The notes: generated from the letters alone by a model not told the origin. 64,000 nt of DNA from Streptomyces sp. NBC_00459 (GCF_036013955.1 NZ_CP107903.1:8556001-8620000); one strand, 5' to 3'. Shown: positions 26,552-35,879, numbered from the stretch's first letter. Made by a program: numbers and translations.

Positions 26552-26787
26552 CTAGTGCTGACCGCGCGATTGAACGTCGACGCCGTTCACCGGGCCCATC
26601 GGGTTGGCGCGCGGATGACGGACGAGGAGATCCTTGAAGCAGGACGGCTCGCGGATCAGCCCACCGAGGCCCAGGTCATGGTCTCCACACTCTCGAGAGC
26701 CCGCGAGCGCGAATGACAATGCCGAAGCGACAGGGCACCGTCCTGATCCGGCCTTTCACGAACCTGCGGTCAGAGCGCCCGAGTACC

Positions 26788-27160
26788 TCAGCCGACGCGG
26801 ACCCACACCGTGAAGTCGTCGGCGAGTCCGGGCGAGTTGGACGCATATCTGGTTGAAGTCGGCCTCGGTCAGCGCGGCGGTCGGCCCCACGGTTGTCATC
26901 CGCTCCTCGGGGCGCGAGGGCTCGTCGTCGTACCAAAGTCCGGGTTCGCTGATCCACTGGTGGCGTGCTGCGGCTCCGTCGGGGTCTCGGGTGAGGTCGC
27001 CGATGGCCGTGACCTGGTTCTGTAGCCAGAAGGCTTAGTTCCGGTGACGTGGATACCCAGGGTGCGGGCGAGGACCGCGGCGGGCAGCTCGGTGGCGAGC
27101 TGGAACAGCGCGGTTGAGCGCCGATCCGCACGGGCCCGCAGGGTGCTTACGGTGACGTCG
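26788..27160 (-). pseudogene. decayed gene remnants, including an integrase-like C-terminal fragment
   Basis: Coding-like segments occur in different frames on the minus strand. Roughly 27160-27034 reads TLRARADRRSTALFQLATEL and PAAVLARTLGIHVT, which resembles the C-terminal part of actinobacterial integrase-like proteins. Around 27028 the frame changes and continues as WLQNQVTAIGDLTRDPDGAA and HQWISEPGLWYDDEPSRPEE. Another shift near 26820 gives LADDFTVWVRVG before a stop at 26788. At least two frameshifts mean no product is likely. The family of the second segment is unknown to me. Confidence 0.5.
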
Positions 27161-27456
27161 TGAGCGTGTGGCACGAGACCGGTGGGCCGGTCGTGCCCCG
27201 TGACCGTCGGCGCAGCAGGCCGCCCGGCCCGGGAAGTCGTTGCGGTGCGGCAGCGAAGGTGTCTCCGGGGGTGGCCGGTCGAGCAGGCGAATTCAGCGCT
27301 TTCGGGGCCCGACAAATGGAACCCGCACGCTTCCTGGTGCCTCTACATGACCGGGAACCGACCTACCGGTGTGGCGCAAACCTGGTCACCGGCTTTTCGT
27401 CGCTCGTCCCGACGACCACCACCGTTTACAGACCCGCCTCACGGGAGGAGCACACG

Positions 27457-27906
27457 ATGCGACGCAGCCGGTTCGTGCCGTGCGTCGTGCTCGCGGCCTG
27501 CCTGACCGGGTGCGGTGCGGTGGACGAGGGCCCCCGCGACGAGGGCCCGGCCCCCACGGGGATCACGTGGACGGGGCCGGTGTACGTGGAGAACTGGATG
27601 GCCGAGCCACAGCAGCGGCCGGATTTGGTGAACCTCACCGATGACACGACCCTGGACCGGTTGAGATGGCGGGGCTGGGGGTCGCCCCGAGCCACGGCCA
27701 CCGGCTTCGTGGTCGAGTTTGGCTGTCTGCCCGCCTGCGGCGACGACGGGCCCTTGAGCTATCCGGTCCGGGTTGTACTGAGCGGTCTGGTGAAACAGCA
27801 GTATGCGGCGTACTACGGTCACGCCTCCGTCACGGCGGTACGGCTGCCCGCGCCCGACTGGGCCGAGGACGTCTCCGACGTGGCTTTGCACGTGCCCAGG
27901 GCCTGA
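27457..27906 (+). CDS. small lipoprotein, CseA-like by position
   Basis: A 149-residue lipoprotein: MRRSRFVPCVVLAACLTGC with the lipobox LTGC (modified Cys at 19), then a short acidic linker. The mature domain contains TWTGPVYVENWM and FVVEFGCLPACGDDGP and has no known fold I can name. GGGAGGAG lies six bases upstream of the ATG; in-frame reading from 27160 is not supported. It sits 48 bases before a CseB-like response regulator, exactly where CseA is found in the sigE-cseABC operon. In that system the lipoprotein dampens the signal. About 300 bases upstream hold no gene. Confidence 0.75.
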   Translation: MRRSRFVPCVVLAACLTGCGAVDEGPRDEGPAPTGITWTGPVYVENWMAEPQQRPDLVNLTDDTTLDRLRWRGWGSPRATATGFVVEFGCLPACGDDGPLSYPVRVVLSGLVKQQYAAYYGHASVTAVRLPAPDWAEDVSDVALHVPRA

Positions 27907-27954
27907 CCGTGAGGCCGAGAAAAGTGTCGACGATGTCTCCGAAGAAGTGAGCCC

Positions 27955-28623
27955 ATGCACGATGTTCTGCTGGTCGAGGACGACGAGATGATCCGGGAGG
28001 CGACCCGGCTCACCCTGGAAGGCCGCGGTTACACCGTACGGGCCGCCGCCGACGGAGAGGTCGGACTCGCCCTCTTCCGGGAGCGGCACCCGGACGTGGC
28101 CGTGCTGGACATCATGCTGCCCCGGCTGAACGGGGTGAGTCTGGCCGCCCGGATCCGCGAGGAGTCCGGGGTGCCGGTTCTGCTGATCTCGGCACGCAAC
28201 GACCCGGTGGACGTGGTCATGGGTCTGGAAGCGGGCGCCGACGACTACGTCGCCAAGCCGTTCGACGGCCCGGTTCTGGTGGCCCGTATCCGAGCCCTGC
28301 TGCGCCGGGCCGCACCCGCCGAGCGGCCGTCGTCGAAGGGCCCCCTGCGCTTCGGGGACCTGGTTTTCTGTCCGGTGTCACTGGAGGTGCGCCTGGACGG
28401 CCGGATCCTCGCCCTGACCGCCACGGAGCTGAAACTGCTGCGGGAGTTCGCCGCGTCCCCCGGCATGGTCCTCACCCGGGACCTGCTCCTTGAGCGGGTG
28501 TGGGACTACGCCTGGTCCGGCGACACCCGGGTGGTCGACGTGGGCGTGAAGCGGCTGCGGGCCAAGATCGGCCGCGAGCGCGTCGAGACGGTCCGTGGCG
28601 TCGGCTACAAGCTGCGTGGCTGA
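27955..28623 (+). CDS. OmpR/PhoB-family response regulator, CseB paralogue
   Basis: A 222-residue regulator. The receiver domain has the acidic pocket EDD (8-10), the phospho-acceptor Asp52 in VLDIMLP, the switch Ser/Thr in LISAR and Lys102 in VAKPFDG. The C-terminal winged helix spans about 125-222 (LTATELKLLREFAASPG ... TRVVDVGVKRLRAKIGRE). GLEAGADDYVAKPFDGPVLV and ERVWDYAWSGDTRVVDV closely resemble CseB of Streptomyces. It is followed by its kinase after 36 bases. Confidence 0.93.
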   Translation: MHDVLLVEDDEMIREATRLTLEGRGYTVRAAADGEVGLALFRERHPDVAVLDIMLPRLNGVSLAARIREESGVPVLLISARNDPVDVVMGLEAGADDYVAKPFDGPVLVARIRALLRRAAPAERPSSKGPLRFGDLVFCPVSLEVRLDGRILALTATELKLLREFAASPGMVLTRDLLLERVWDYAWSGDTRVVDVGVKRLRAKIGRERVETVRGVGYKLRG

Positions 28624-28659
28624 GGCGGGCACCGTGCACCATGTCCGGAGGCGGTCCGC

Positions 28660-29883
28660 ATGAACATCGGCACCAAGGTCGCGCTGGCCGTCGCCACCAC
28701 GGCCGTGTGCGTGGCCGCCACGATCGGTGTGCTCGTCCACCGGATCACCGCCGGGAACCAGCTGGCCACCGCCCGTGCCGAGCTGGACCGGCAACTGATG
28801 AGCGCCGCGTACGACTTCACGGCCGCCCGGAAGTCCGCAGCACGCGTCGACCCCTCGAACCTGCCCGGCCCAGTGGCCGAGGCCGTCCGCCGGGGGGTTC
28901 GGGTGACTTACCTGCAGACGGATGGCACGCGCCCGGTGCTGTGGGCGGCGACCCGCGTTTCGGACCGCAACGTGCTCGCGCTCTCACGCTCCTACACCCC
29001 CGAGGCGCGGTCCCTGGCCGCGCTGGACGGGACACTGGCCGCCGCGGGTGCGGCCGCCACTTTTGTCGTCTCCCTGGCCGGACTGATACTCGGTACGCGG
29101 GTGGGCCGCCGGGCCACGGCTGCCGCCCGCACCGCCGAACGCATCGCCGACGGCGAACTGGACGCACGAGTCGACCCGGACGGCCGCGACGAGATCGCCC
29201 GTCTCGCCGTCTCCGTCAACTCCATGGCGGACGCGCTGAGCGCCCGCCTGGAGTCCGAGCGCCGGGTGACAGCCGACATCGCCCACGAACTGCGCAGCCC
29301 GATCACGACCATGGCGACCGCGAGCGGACTGCTGCCGTCCGGCCCGGCGTCGCGGCTGATGGCCGCCGGCGTGGACAGGCTGCGGGGGCTGGTCGAAGAC
29401 GTGCTGGAGGTGGCCCGTCTCGACGCCGACGCCGCGACGGTGGAGTGCGAGCCGCGCCAGATGAGCGCCATGGCCCGCCGCGCGGTCAACGGACTGGACG
29501 CTGTGGAGGTCCGCGTCGTCCAGGACGCGGTCGTCACGACCGACCCCCGCCGCGTGGAGCGGATCGTCACCAACCTCGCCGCCAACGCGCTCAGCCACGG
29601 TGCCCCACCCGTGCTGGTGGAGGTCGCCGGCACAGAGATCCGCGTCCGCGACGACGGCCCCGGCTTCCCGCCCGAGCTGCTCGCGGTACTGCGCACTTCC
29701 GGCCCTCAGCGCTTCTTCACCGGTTCCGCGGCCTACGGCACGGGCCTTGGTCTGACGATCGCCGTCGGCCAGGCACGCCTGATCCGCGCCTGGCTGTCCT
29801 TTCGTAACCGCCCCGAGGGCGGCGCGGAGGTGGTCCTGCGGCTGCCGGCCGATGGGCCTGACAGCGACCGTACAGATACGTGA
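28660..29883 (+). CDS. sensor histidine kinase, CseC-like
   Basis: A 407-residue membrane kinase. Two transmembrane helices at about 7-27 and 128-147 enclose a small extracytoplasmic domain of about 100 residues. A HAMP domain follows, then the H box ADIAHELRSPIT with His209, N box NLAANALSHG, G1 VRDDGPGFPPE and G2 YGTGLGLTIA. It should phosphorylate the regulator encoded upstream. With the lipoprotein it forms a cseA-cseB-cseC-like set, but no sigE gene precedes it, so its target must differ or lie elsewhere. Confidence 0.93.
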   Translation: MNIGTKVALAVATTAVCVAATIGVLVHRITAGNQLATARAELDRQLMSAAYDFTAARKSAARVDPSNLPGPVAEAVRRGVRVTYLQTDGTRPVLWAATRVSDRNVLALSRSYTPEARSLAALDGTLAAAGAAATFVVSLAGLILGTRVGRRATAAARTAERIADGELDARVDPDGRDEIARLAVSVNSMADALSARLESERRVTADIAHELRSPITTMATASGLLPSGPASRLMAAGVDRLRGLVEDVLEVARLDADAATVECEPRQMSAMARRAVNGLDAVEVRVVQDAVVTTDPRRVERIVTNLAANALSHGAPPVLVEVAGTEIRVRDDGPGFPPELLAVLRTSGPQRFFTGSAAYGTGLGLTIAVGQARLIRAWLSFRNRPEGGAEVVLRLPADGPDSDRTDT

Positions 29884-30064
29884 CGAAGGGGCTGTGCCGT
29901 GGTTGGAAGCCGTTACGCGTTCGAGGGCCCCGGCGGAGTCGGCTTCCCTACCCGCTCCTCAAGGGTGAGCCGGGTTGCCCCGCGGGTGGCTCCCCGGACT
30001 CACTCCTCGTCAGCCAGGTCAACACCTGATGACCTGCGACCGCCCTTCCGGTTCGGCGGCTGGG

Positions 30065-30095
30065 GCGCCCCGCCCCTGGTCGGGATGCGGGGCGC
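30065..30095. terminator. terminator between convergent kinase and secreted-protein genes
   Basis: GCGCCCCGC (30065-30073) pairs with GCGGGGCGC (30087-30095) across a 13-base loop. It lies just past the end of the leftward gene at 30115. The rest of 29884-30114 shows no gene. Confidence 0.6.
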
Positions 30096-30114
30096 TGCCG
30101 TCAGCCGGGCCGGT

Positions 30115-30699
30115 TTACCGGAAGCCGATGAACCGGAAGGACTTGTAGTGGTCGATCGAGACCCAAGTGGGCTGCACGCCCCTCCCGAGCGCCCGGACGA
30201 TGCGGAAGTTGCCGAGCTTCTTGGCGCTGTCCGCACTGGGGCGGAAGTCGTAAAGGTGTCCGTAGTACTCCTGGAAGCCGCTCTGGAAGTGGGTGTAGTC
30301 GCTGCCGGCGCCTCCCCCGTGCAGCCAGCGGGTCAGGTCAGCCCCGTTGTCCCAGTACCGGCCGCCTGTCGAGACGTATCTCCGCACGAGCTGGTGGGTC
30401 TGGGTGAGTTGAACGTCGTACTCCCATGATTCGTAACGCTCGCCCGTGGGCCAGTCGAAGTCGTCCAAGGCGTTCACCGCCTCCTGGAGACCGCGCGGAA
30501 CCGCTTGGACGTTGTTCTCGTCGCCGGTGATCTTTACCTGCGGCGAGCAGGACGTCGAGGGCAGGCTGGAGCAGCTGGCTCCCGAGGCGGCGTGCGCGGT
30601 CCCCGCCATGCCGAGCCCGCCGAGCGTGAGGCTCAGTAGCAGGGCCGGAATCGCGGCCTTCCGCGCGGTCCGAAGACCGGGTGTGAGAGGGGAGGACAT
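30115..30699 (-). CDS. secreted protein of unknown function
   Basis: A 194-residue protein with a strong signal peptide: RTARKAAIPALLLSLTLGGL, then GMAGTAHA-A. The mature part has a Cys-containing start (CSSLPSTSC) and an aromatic-rich core (WEYDVQLTQTHQLVRRYVST, HFQSGFQEYYGHLYDF, HYKSFRFIGFR). The ATG at 30699 has AAGGAG about eight bases upstream; the 382-residue in-frame extension is unsupported. I do not recognise the fold. Its size and Tyr/Arg-rich character could suit a small secreted enzyme or toxin-like domain, but that is a guess. Confidence 0.75.
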   Translation of the reverse strand: MSSPLTPGLRTARKAAIPALLLSLTLGGLGMAGTAHAASGASCSSLPSTSCSPQVKITGDENNVQAVPRGLQEAVNALDDFDWPTGERYESWEYDVQLTQTHQLVRRYVSTGGRYWDNGADLTRWLHGGGAGSDYTHFQSGFQEYYGHLYDFRPSADSAKKLGNFRIVRALGRGVQPTWVSIDHYKSFRFIGFR

Positions 30700-31186
30700 G
30701 GACTGGCTCCTTGGTCTGTTGGTCGGTCGGCCGAGGCTGTGCTCCCCGGCTGATCGCAAGAACACCAGTCGTATGCGGCAGGGACCCGGCGGCGGGATCA
30801 CAGTTTCCGGACAGAGGGACCTGCGGCTTTGACATGGTGGGCGACGTCGGCCGAGCGCCGTGAGCTCGTGCCCCCCACCTGGACCGGAATCCCCCGCTGA
30901 TGTCGCCCCCGATTTGGTCGCGAGGATTCTACGGTCGGCTCCGGGGTGCCGCGGAGGCGGCGGGGCCGTCTTCGGACAGCGGCCTTCCGGGCCCTGCGCG
31001 ACGAACGCGTACCCCAACTCGTAGCCCCGCGAGACGAGTTCCGCCTCGATCACCTGCCTCCCGTCGAGCAAGGCGGAGGAAGGTGACCCACCGGCTCCGG
31101 GCGGACCTACGCGTGGGTTGAGTTGAACGATTGACAAGCCGAATCCACCAAGGCTGTCATGAACGCATGATCCAGAGCCCCGTGAC
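30700..31186. other. 487 bases without a confident gene
   Basis: Upstream region of both the leftward secreted-protein gene and the rightward LAL regulator. On the minus strand about 30985-31085 reads as a coding-like piece (ALLDGRQVIEAELVSRGYEL) inside a longer unsupported frame; it may be a gene fragment. TTGAACGATTGACAAGC near 31118-31140 is A/T-rich and may hold the LAL promoter. Confidence 0.4.
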
Positions 31187-34129
31187 GTGCCGCACCACGG
31201 TCGAGGCCGGGCCGCCGCCAGGGGTGTCCCGTCCGTGACCGGTCGCCGCGAACTGTTCGACACCGCCCGGGCCGAGCTGGCAGGCCGTCAGGGAGTCCTC
31301 CTCCACGGGCCCGCCGGGATCGGCAAGTCCGCTCTGCTGACGTCCCTCCTGGCGGCCTCGGCCGAGCATGCCCAGCCGTCCCGAACGGTGCTGCGCTGCT
31401 CGCCCGTCCCCGAGGAGGCCGGGCTTCCCTTCGTCGGCCTCGTCGACCTGTTCGCGCGGGTGCCGGAGAGCTGCCTGGAGACACTGGCGCCCGAACCCCG
31501 ATCGGCACTGGGAGCCGCTCTGCTGCACGAGCGCGAACCGGCCGACGACCGCGCCCGCCTCGCGGTGCGCGTCGCCGTCCTCGCCGTACTGCGCGCTCTC
31601 GCCGCCGCCGGCCCCGTCCTGCTGGTCGTCGACGGCCTCCAGTGGCTCGACGAGCCGACCGCCGAGGTGCTCGCCTTCGCCCTACGACGTGTCGAGGGCC
31701 TCGACATCCGGGTGCTGGCCGCCGAACGCGTGGCCGACGGCGAGCGGCCCGAACGGCGGCGCTGCTGCCCGCCGGACACCCTCGAACTCCTCGTGCCGCC
31801 CCTGGACGACGACGAGGTGGCCGACCTCGTGCGGACCGTCGTCGGCGCCGAGCCACCACCGGGCGTACTGCGGGCGATCCAGGACACCGCCGCCGGAAAC
31901 CCGTCGTACGCGATGGAGTTGGCGCGCACGACCCCGCGCGACGCGGCGACACTCGGGCTCGGCCGCCCGCCGCAGGTGCCCAGGGGCCTGCGCGACCGGC
32001 TCCTCGACCGGACGCGCTCGCTGCCGCCGACGGCCCGGCACACCCTCCTGGTCGCGAGCGCCGCCGCCCACCCCACCCTCACCGTCCTGCGCGCCGCCGG
32101 GCTCCCCGATGCCGCCGACGACCTAGCGGAGGCCGAACGGCTGGGCGTCGCCACGGCCGGCGCCGACGGAACCGTACGATTCCGGCATCCGCTGGTCCGG
32201 GCCGCCGTGTACGCGGACGCGCCGGAGTACGGCCGCCGCGCGGCGCACACCCTGCTGGCCCGGGCGGTCACCGAGCCGGTGGAGCGCGCCCGCCACCTCG
32301 CCCTCGCCCACCCGCACGAGGATGAGACCACCGCCCGCACGCTGATGTCGGCGGCCGAGTCCGCGCGCCGCGACGGCACGCCCGAAGCCGCCTTCGAGCT
32401 CGCCGGGCTCGCCGCCCTGCGCACACCCGCCGACCGCCCCGCGGACCGCGCCGACCGCCTGCTCGCCGCAGCCGAGTACGCCTGCGACGGCGGTCGGCTG
32501 GAGGAGGCGGGACAGGCGGCCGGAACCGTCCTCGCCGGTTCGGGTTCCGCACGGCAGCGGGCACGCGCCCGAGTGATCCTGCTGCGCAACGCCGGGCAGG
32601 CGCTGGAGGGCACCCGCGACCTGATCGGGGAGGGCCTCCGGGATGCCGCCGGCGACCCCGAGGCGGAGGCCTGGCTGCACTACTGGGCGGCCGTACGAGG
32701 CCTGCTGTGCGGGGAGTTGGGGGATGCGGTCCGCCATGCCCGCCGCGCCGCCCGGCAGGCCGACCGGGCCGGTGACACGGACACCGGGATCGGGGCCCTC
32801 GCCACCCTCGCCCGGGTGTTGTCCCTGACCGGAGAACAGGTCGCCGCCGACGCCGCTCTCGAGGAGGCGCTCGCCCTCACGGGCGGAGCCGACGCCGGCC
32901 CGGAGAGCTGGGGGCTGATCCGGATGCGGGCGATTCTCGCCCTGGACTCCGACAGGGTCACCGAGGCGGGGGAGCGGGTCACCCGGCTCCTGGCGGAGAT
33001 CGGCGAGTTCGCGGGGGTCGAGGAGGTCGTCGCGACCCTGGTCGCGCTGACTCGTATCCAGGTGCGCGCCGGGCAGTGCCGGGAGGCCCTGCGCACCGCC
33101 GCCCACTGCGCGCGCACCCTGGCCGGGACCGGCGTACAGACCGCTCCGGCGCTGTACGCGGCGGCGCTCGCGGCGACCGCGGGCGGCAGCGCCGACGAGG
33201 CCCGGCGCCTCGCCGAGCAGGCGGTACGGGCCTCGGAGGCGGACGGCGACCGGCTGTTCCTGCTGCGCGCCCTGGCGGTGCTCGGCCAGGCCGAGCTGCT
33301 CGCCGGGGACCCGCAGGGTGCGGCGGCCGCGGTCGAGGTGCTGCAACGCGTCAAGCAGTTGGGCGAGGCGATGTGCGCTGCCGACCCGCCGTTGCTGCAC
33401 TGGTACGCGGACCTGGCCGAAGCCCTGGTCGTCCTGGGGGAGACGGACGCGGCCGGGGACGTGCTCCACGACGCCCGTGCGCGCCTGTCCGGTGATGTGC
33501 CCGGCAGCGTACTGGCAGCCCTGGAGCGGGCGGAGGGACTGCGTGAGGCGGCACTCGGCAGGGCGAAGGAGGGAGCGGTGCGACTGCGTACCGCCGTGGA
33601 CCGCCTGCGCCGACTCCCTTTGCCCGTCGAGCTGGTGCGGGCCCAGATCGCACTCGGCACGGTCGAACGCCGGTCACGGCGCAGAAGCGCGGCGCGAACG
33701 GTCCTGCACGAGGCGTTGGACACCGCGAAGCGGATCGGCGCCGCTCCGCTGGTGGCACGGGCCTGGGACGAGCTGGCGCGGCTGGACGCCAGGGACCGCG
33801 GCGGTGAGACAGGCACCGGCGAACCCGAACTCACCCCGACGGAGGCCAGGATCGCCGAACTGGTCGGCGGCGGGGCCACCAACCGGGAGGTCGCCGCGAA
33901 GCTGTTCATCAGCGTCAAGACGGTGGAGGGCGCCCTCTCGCGGGTCTACCGCAAGCTCGGGGTCCGCTCGCGCACCGCGCTCGCCCACGCGATGGCGGTC
34001 GCCGTCCTCGCCTCCGGGGCCGCCGTGGCGTACGGCGACGACGACCAAGTGACCACCGTGCCACAGGGAGTGACGGTGAGTCAGCCCGGCCGGATCCGGA
34101 CGCCCCGCGCACCCGACACACGCCGTTGA
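31187..34129 (+). CDS. large ATP-binding LuxR-family (LAL) regulator
   Basis: A protein of up to 980 residues. The N-terminal STAND-type ATPase has Walker A HGPAGIGKSALL and Walker B VLLVVDGLQWLD. A long middle region of TPR-like helices follows, and a C-terminal LuxR helix-turn-helix (LTPTEARIAELVGGGATNRE, FISVKTVEGALSRVYRKLG). LAL proteins activate antibiotic, sugar or exoenzyme genes. The start may be GTG 31187 or, with a better purine tract (AGGGG) upstream, GTG 31235. It is directly upstream of a secreted sedolisin gene on the same strand, which it may control; that is inferred from position. Confidence 0.9.
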   Translation: MPHHGRGRAAARGVPSVTGRRELFDTARAELAGRQGVLLHGPAGIGKSALLTSLLAASAEHAQPSRTVLRCSPVPEEAGLPFVGLVDLFARVPESCLETLAPEPRSALGAALLHEREPADDRARLAVRVAVLAVLRALAAAGPVLLVVDGLQWLDEPTAEVLAFALRRVEGLDIRVLAAERVADGERPERRRCCPPDTLELLVPPLDDDEVADLVRTVVGAEPPPGVLRAIQDTAAGNPSYAMELARTTPRDAATLGLGRPPQVPRGLRDRLLDRTRSLPPTARHTLLVASAAAHPTLTVLRAAGLPDAADDLAEAERLGVATAGADGTVRFRHPLVRAAVYADAPEYGRRAAHTLLARAVTEPVERARHLALAHPHEDETTARTLMSAAESARRDGTPEAAFELAGLAALRTPADRPADRADRLLAAAEYACDGGRLEEAGQAAGTVLAGSGSARQRARARVILLRNAGQALEGTRDLIGEGLRDAAGDPEAEAWLHYWAAVRGLLCGELGDAVRHARRAARQADRAGDTDTGIGALATLARVLSLTGEQVAADAALEEALALTGGADAGPESWGLIRMRAILALDSDRVTEAGERVTRLLAEIGEFAGVEEVVATLVALTRIQVRAGQCREALRTAAHCARTLAGTGVQTAPALYAAALAATAGGSADEARRLAEQAVRASEADGDRLFLLRALAVLGQAELLAGDPQGAAAAVEVLQRVKQLGEAMCAADPPLLHWYADLAEALVVLGETDAAGDVLHDARARLSGDVPGSVLAALERAEGLREAALGRAKEGAVRLRTAVDRLRRLPLPVELVRAQIALGTVERRSRRRSAARTVLHEALDTAKRIGAAPLVARAWDELARLDARDRGGETGTGEPELTPTEARIAELVGGGATNREVAAKLFISVKTVEGALSRVYRKLGVRSRTALAHAMAVAVLASGAAVAYGDDDQVTTVPQGVTVSQPGRIRTPRAPDTRR

Positions 34130-34134
34130 CATGA

Positions 34135-34180
34135 CATGTGCAGTTAACACATGGAGCAAGGGTTCCCCCGCTTACGGGGG
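34135..34180. promoter_or_regulatory. inverted repeat and small hairpin ahead of the sedolisin gene
   Basis: CATGTG-CAGTTAA-CACATG (34135-34153) is an imperfectly filled dyad just after the LAL stop codon, preceded by TTGACA (34126-34131). CCCCCG-CTTA-CGGGGG (34165-34180) forms a short hairpin. They may be an activator site and an attenuator or terminator before the protease start at 34251. Confidence 0.4.
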
Positions 34181-34250
34181 AGGGGCCGCCGTTCCTACGG
34201 TGAAGTCGTTCCGCTTCCGGGACATCGCCCCCACTCTCCGGAGGACCCCA

Positions 34251-35879
34251 GTGAAGTCACGCCTGAAACTGCTCGGCCTGGTCGCCGCACCTGCCCTGCT
34301 CGCCGCCGCGGTCCCCGCTGCCTACGCCGCCAACGCCGTCCAGCCGCACACGACTCGCGCCGCTGTCACCGGAGATGTCCTCAAGGGCCTGAACAAGCAC
34401 GCGACCCGCACCGGCAAGGTCGCCGCCGGTAAGCGGATATCGGTGGCGATCAGTCTGACCCCGAGAAACGACAAGGCGCTCGACACCTTCGTCGCCAAGG
34501 TCAGCGACCCGCGGTCGAGTTCCTACGGCCACTACCTGACGAAGGGCCAGTTCGCCGCCCGCTTCGGCCGGACCGACGCCGAGGTCAAGCAGCTCAAGGA
34601 CTACCTGCGGGCCCAGGGCCTCACCGTCGGCAAGGTGCACTCGGGCAACCTGCTCGTCGACGCGAGCGGCACCGCCGCCCAGCTGGAGAAGGCCTTCGGC
34701 ACCAAGCTGTCGACCTGGAAGGACGCGTCGTCCGGGCGTTCCTTCTACGCCAACGACGCCGCGCCGACCCTTCCGTCCTCCGTCACCGCCCTCGTCAGTG
34801 ACGTGGCCGGCCTCAACAACCACACCCAGCTGCACCACCAGTCGGTCTCCCGGGTCGCTCCCCGCAACGGCCCGGGCGGCGGCTACACCCCGGCCCAGCT
34901 CAAGGGCGGCTACAACGTGTCCGGTACGTACACCGGCAGCGGCCAGAAGATCGCACTGCTCGAGTTCGACGGCTTCCAGCAGGCCAACATCACGAAGTAC
35001 GACACCAACTACAGCCTGGGTTCGCCCACCCCGACCGTGTCCAAGGTGGACGGCGGCTCCGGCGCGCTCGGTGACGGGCAGGTCGAGGTCGAGCTGGACA
35101 TCGAGGTCCTGCACGCCATCGCCCCCAAGGCGAACGTCACCGTCTTCGAGGGCCCCAACTCCGACGCCGGTGAGGTCGACACCTACCAGGCCATCGTCGA
35201 CAGCGGCATCCCGACCACGTCGATCAGCTGGGGCGCCTCCGAGAGCGCCCGCACCACCTCCAACATCAACGCCGTGGACGCCGTCTTCAAGGCGGGCGCC
35301 GCCCAGGGCCTCGGCTTCTACGCGGCCTCCGGCGACGACGGCTCCGACGACGCGGGCGACGGCACCACCACCGTCGACTACCCGGCCAGTGACCCTTACG
35401 TCACCGGCGTCGGCGGCACCAAGCTGACGGTCACCTCGGCCAACGCCTTCAGCAAGGAGGTGGCCTGGTCCGGAGGTGGGGGCGGCAAGTCCTCCGTCTT
35501 CAAGATCCCCAGCTGGCAGACCGCGGTGCAGAAGACCGCCGGCGGCGGCTTCCGTCAGGTCCCGGACGTCTCCGCGCACGCCAACCCCAGCCCCGGCGTC
35601 TCGATCTACTCCCAGGGCTCGTGGGGCACGGTCGGCGGCACCAGCGCCGCGGCGCCCGAGTGGGCGGCGTTCGCCGCGCTCTACAACCAGCAGGCCGCGG
35701 CGGCCGGCAAGGCCAACCTCGGCTTCGCCAACCCCGCCCTCTACACGGCCAACGGCACCGGCTTCCACGACATCACCAGTGGCAGCAACGGCGCCTACTC
35801 CGCCGCCACCGGCTGGGACTTCACCACCGGCTGGGGCTCGTACAACGCCGCGACCCTGGCGAGCAAGCTGCTCGGCTGA
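34251..35879 (+). CDS. secreted S53 (sedolisin/kumamolisin-type) serine-carboxyl peptidase
   Basis: A 542-residue preproprotease. The signal peptide is KSRLKLLGLVAAPALLAAAV ending AYA-A. A pro-kumamolisin domain (about 45-190, SDPRSSSYGHYLTKGQFAAR) is followed by the catalytic domain. The Glu/Asp pair fits the VEVELDIEVLHAIAP helix, the oxyanion Asp the SGDDGSDD loop, the nucleophile is in GGTSAAAPEWAA, and a C-terminal calcium site is suggested by GWDFTTGWGSYN. GTG 34251 with GGAGG six bases upstream is preferred to the longer frame from 34131. It is an extracellular acid-active endopeptidase. Confidence 0.93.
   Translation: MKSRLKLLGLVAAPALLAAAVPAAYAANAVQPHTTRAAVTGDVLKGLNKHATRTGKVAAGKRISVAISLTPRNDKALDTFVAKVSDPRSSSYGHYLTKGQFAARFGRTDAEVKQLKDYLRAQGLTVGKVHSGNLLVDASGTAAQLEKAFGTKLSTWKDASSGRSFYANDAAPTLPSSVTALVSDVAGLNNHTQLHHQSVSRVAPRNGPGGGYTPAQLKGGYNVSGTYTGSGQKIALLEFDGFQQANITKYDTNYSLGSPTPTVSKVDGGSGALGDGQVEVELDIEVLHAIAPKANVTVFEGPNSDAGEVDTYQAIVDSGIPTTSISWGASESARTTSNINAVDAVFKAGAAQGLGFYAASGDDGSDDAGDGTTTVDYPASDPYVTGVGGTKLTVTSANAFSKEVAWSGGGGGKSSVFKIPSWQTAVQKTAGGGFRQVPDVSAHANPSPGVSIYSQGSWGTVGGTSAAAPEWAAFAALYNQQAAAAGKANLGFANPALYTANGTGFHDITSGSNGAYSAATGWDFTTGWGSYNAATLASKLLG

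Larger units (their letters stand above)
23427..26716 (+). pseudogene. Sel1-repeat protein gene split by nested insertion sequences
   Basis: The 5' part (23427-24129; GTG start with CAGGAG five bases upstream) encodes about 233 residues of Sel1/TPR-like helical repeats, such as GDPAAQALMAGILMDYF, YARAAAAAGHAVGLRTFGF and YVRAAENGHAGAADVAADWY. Reading stops making sense at CTAG 24126-24129. The 3' part resumes at the CTAG at 26552-26555 and encodes a C-terminus (VLTARLNVDAVHRAHRVGAR, then MTDEEILEAGRLADQ) ending at TGA 26714-26716. Joining the two at one CTAG restores a single frame (MRWLLVLTARLN). The intact protein would be about 287 residues. Sel1 proteins are usually interaction scaffolds; the original role is unknown. 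Confidence 0.85.
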
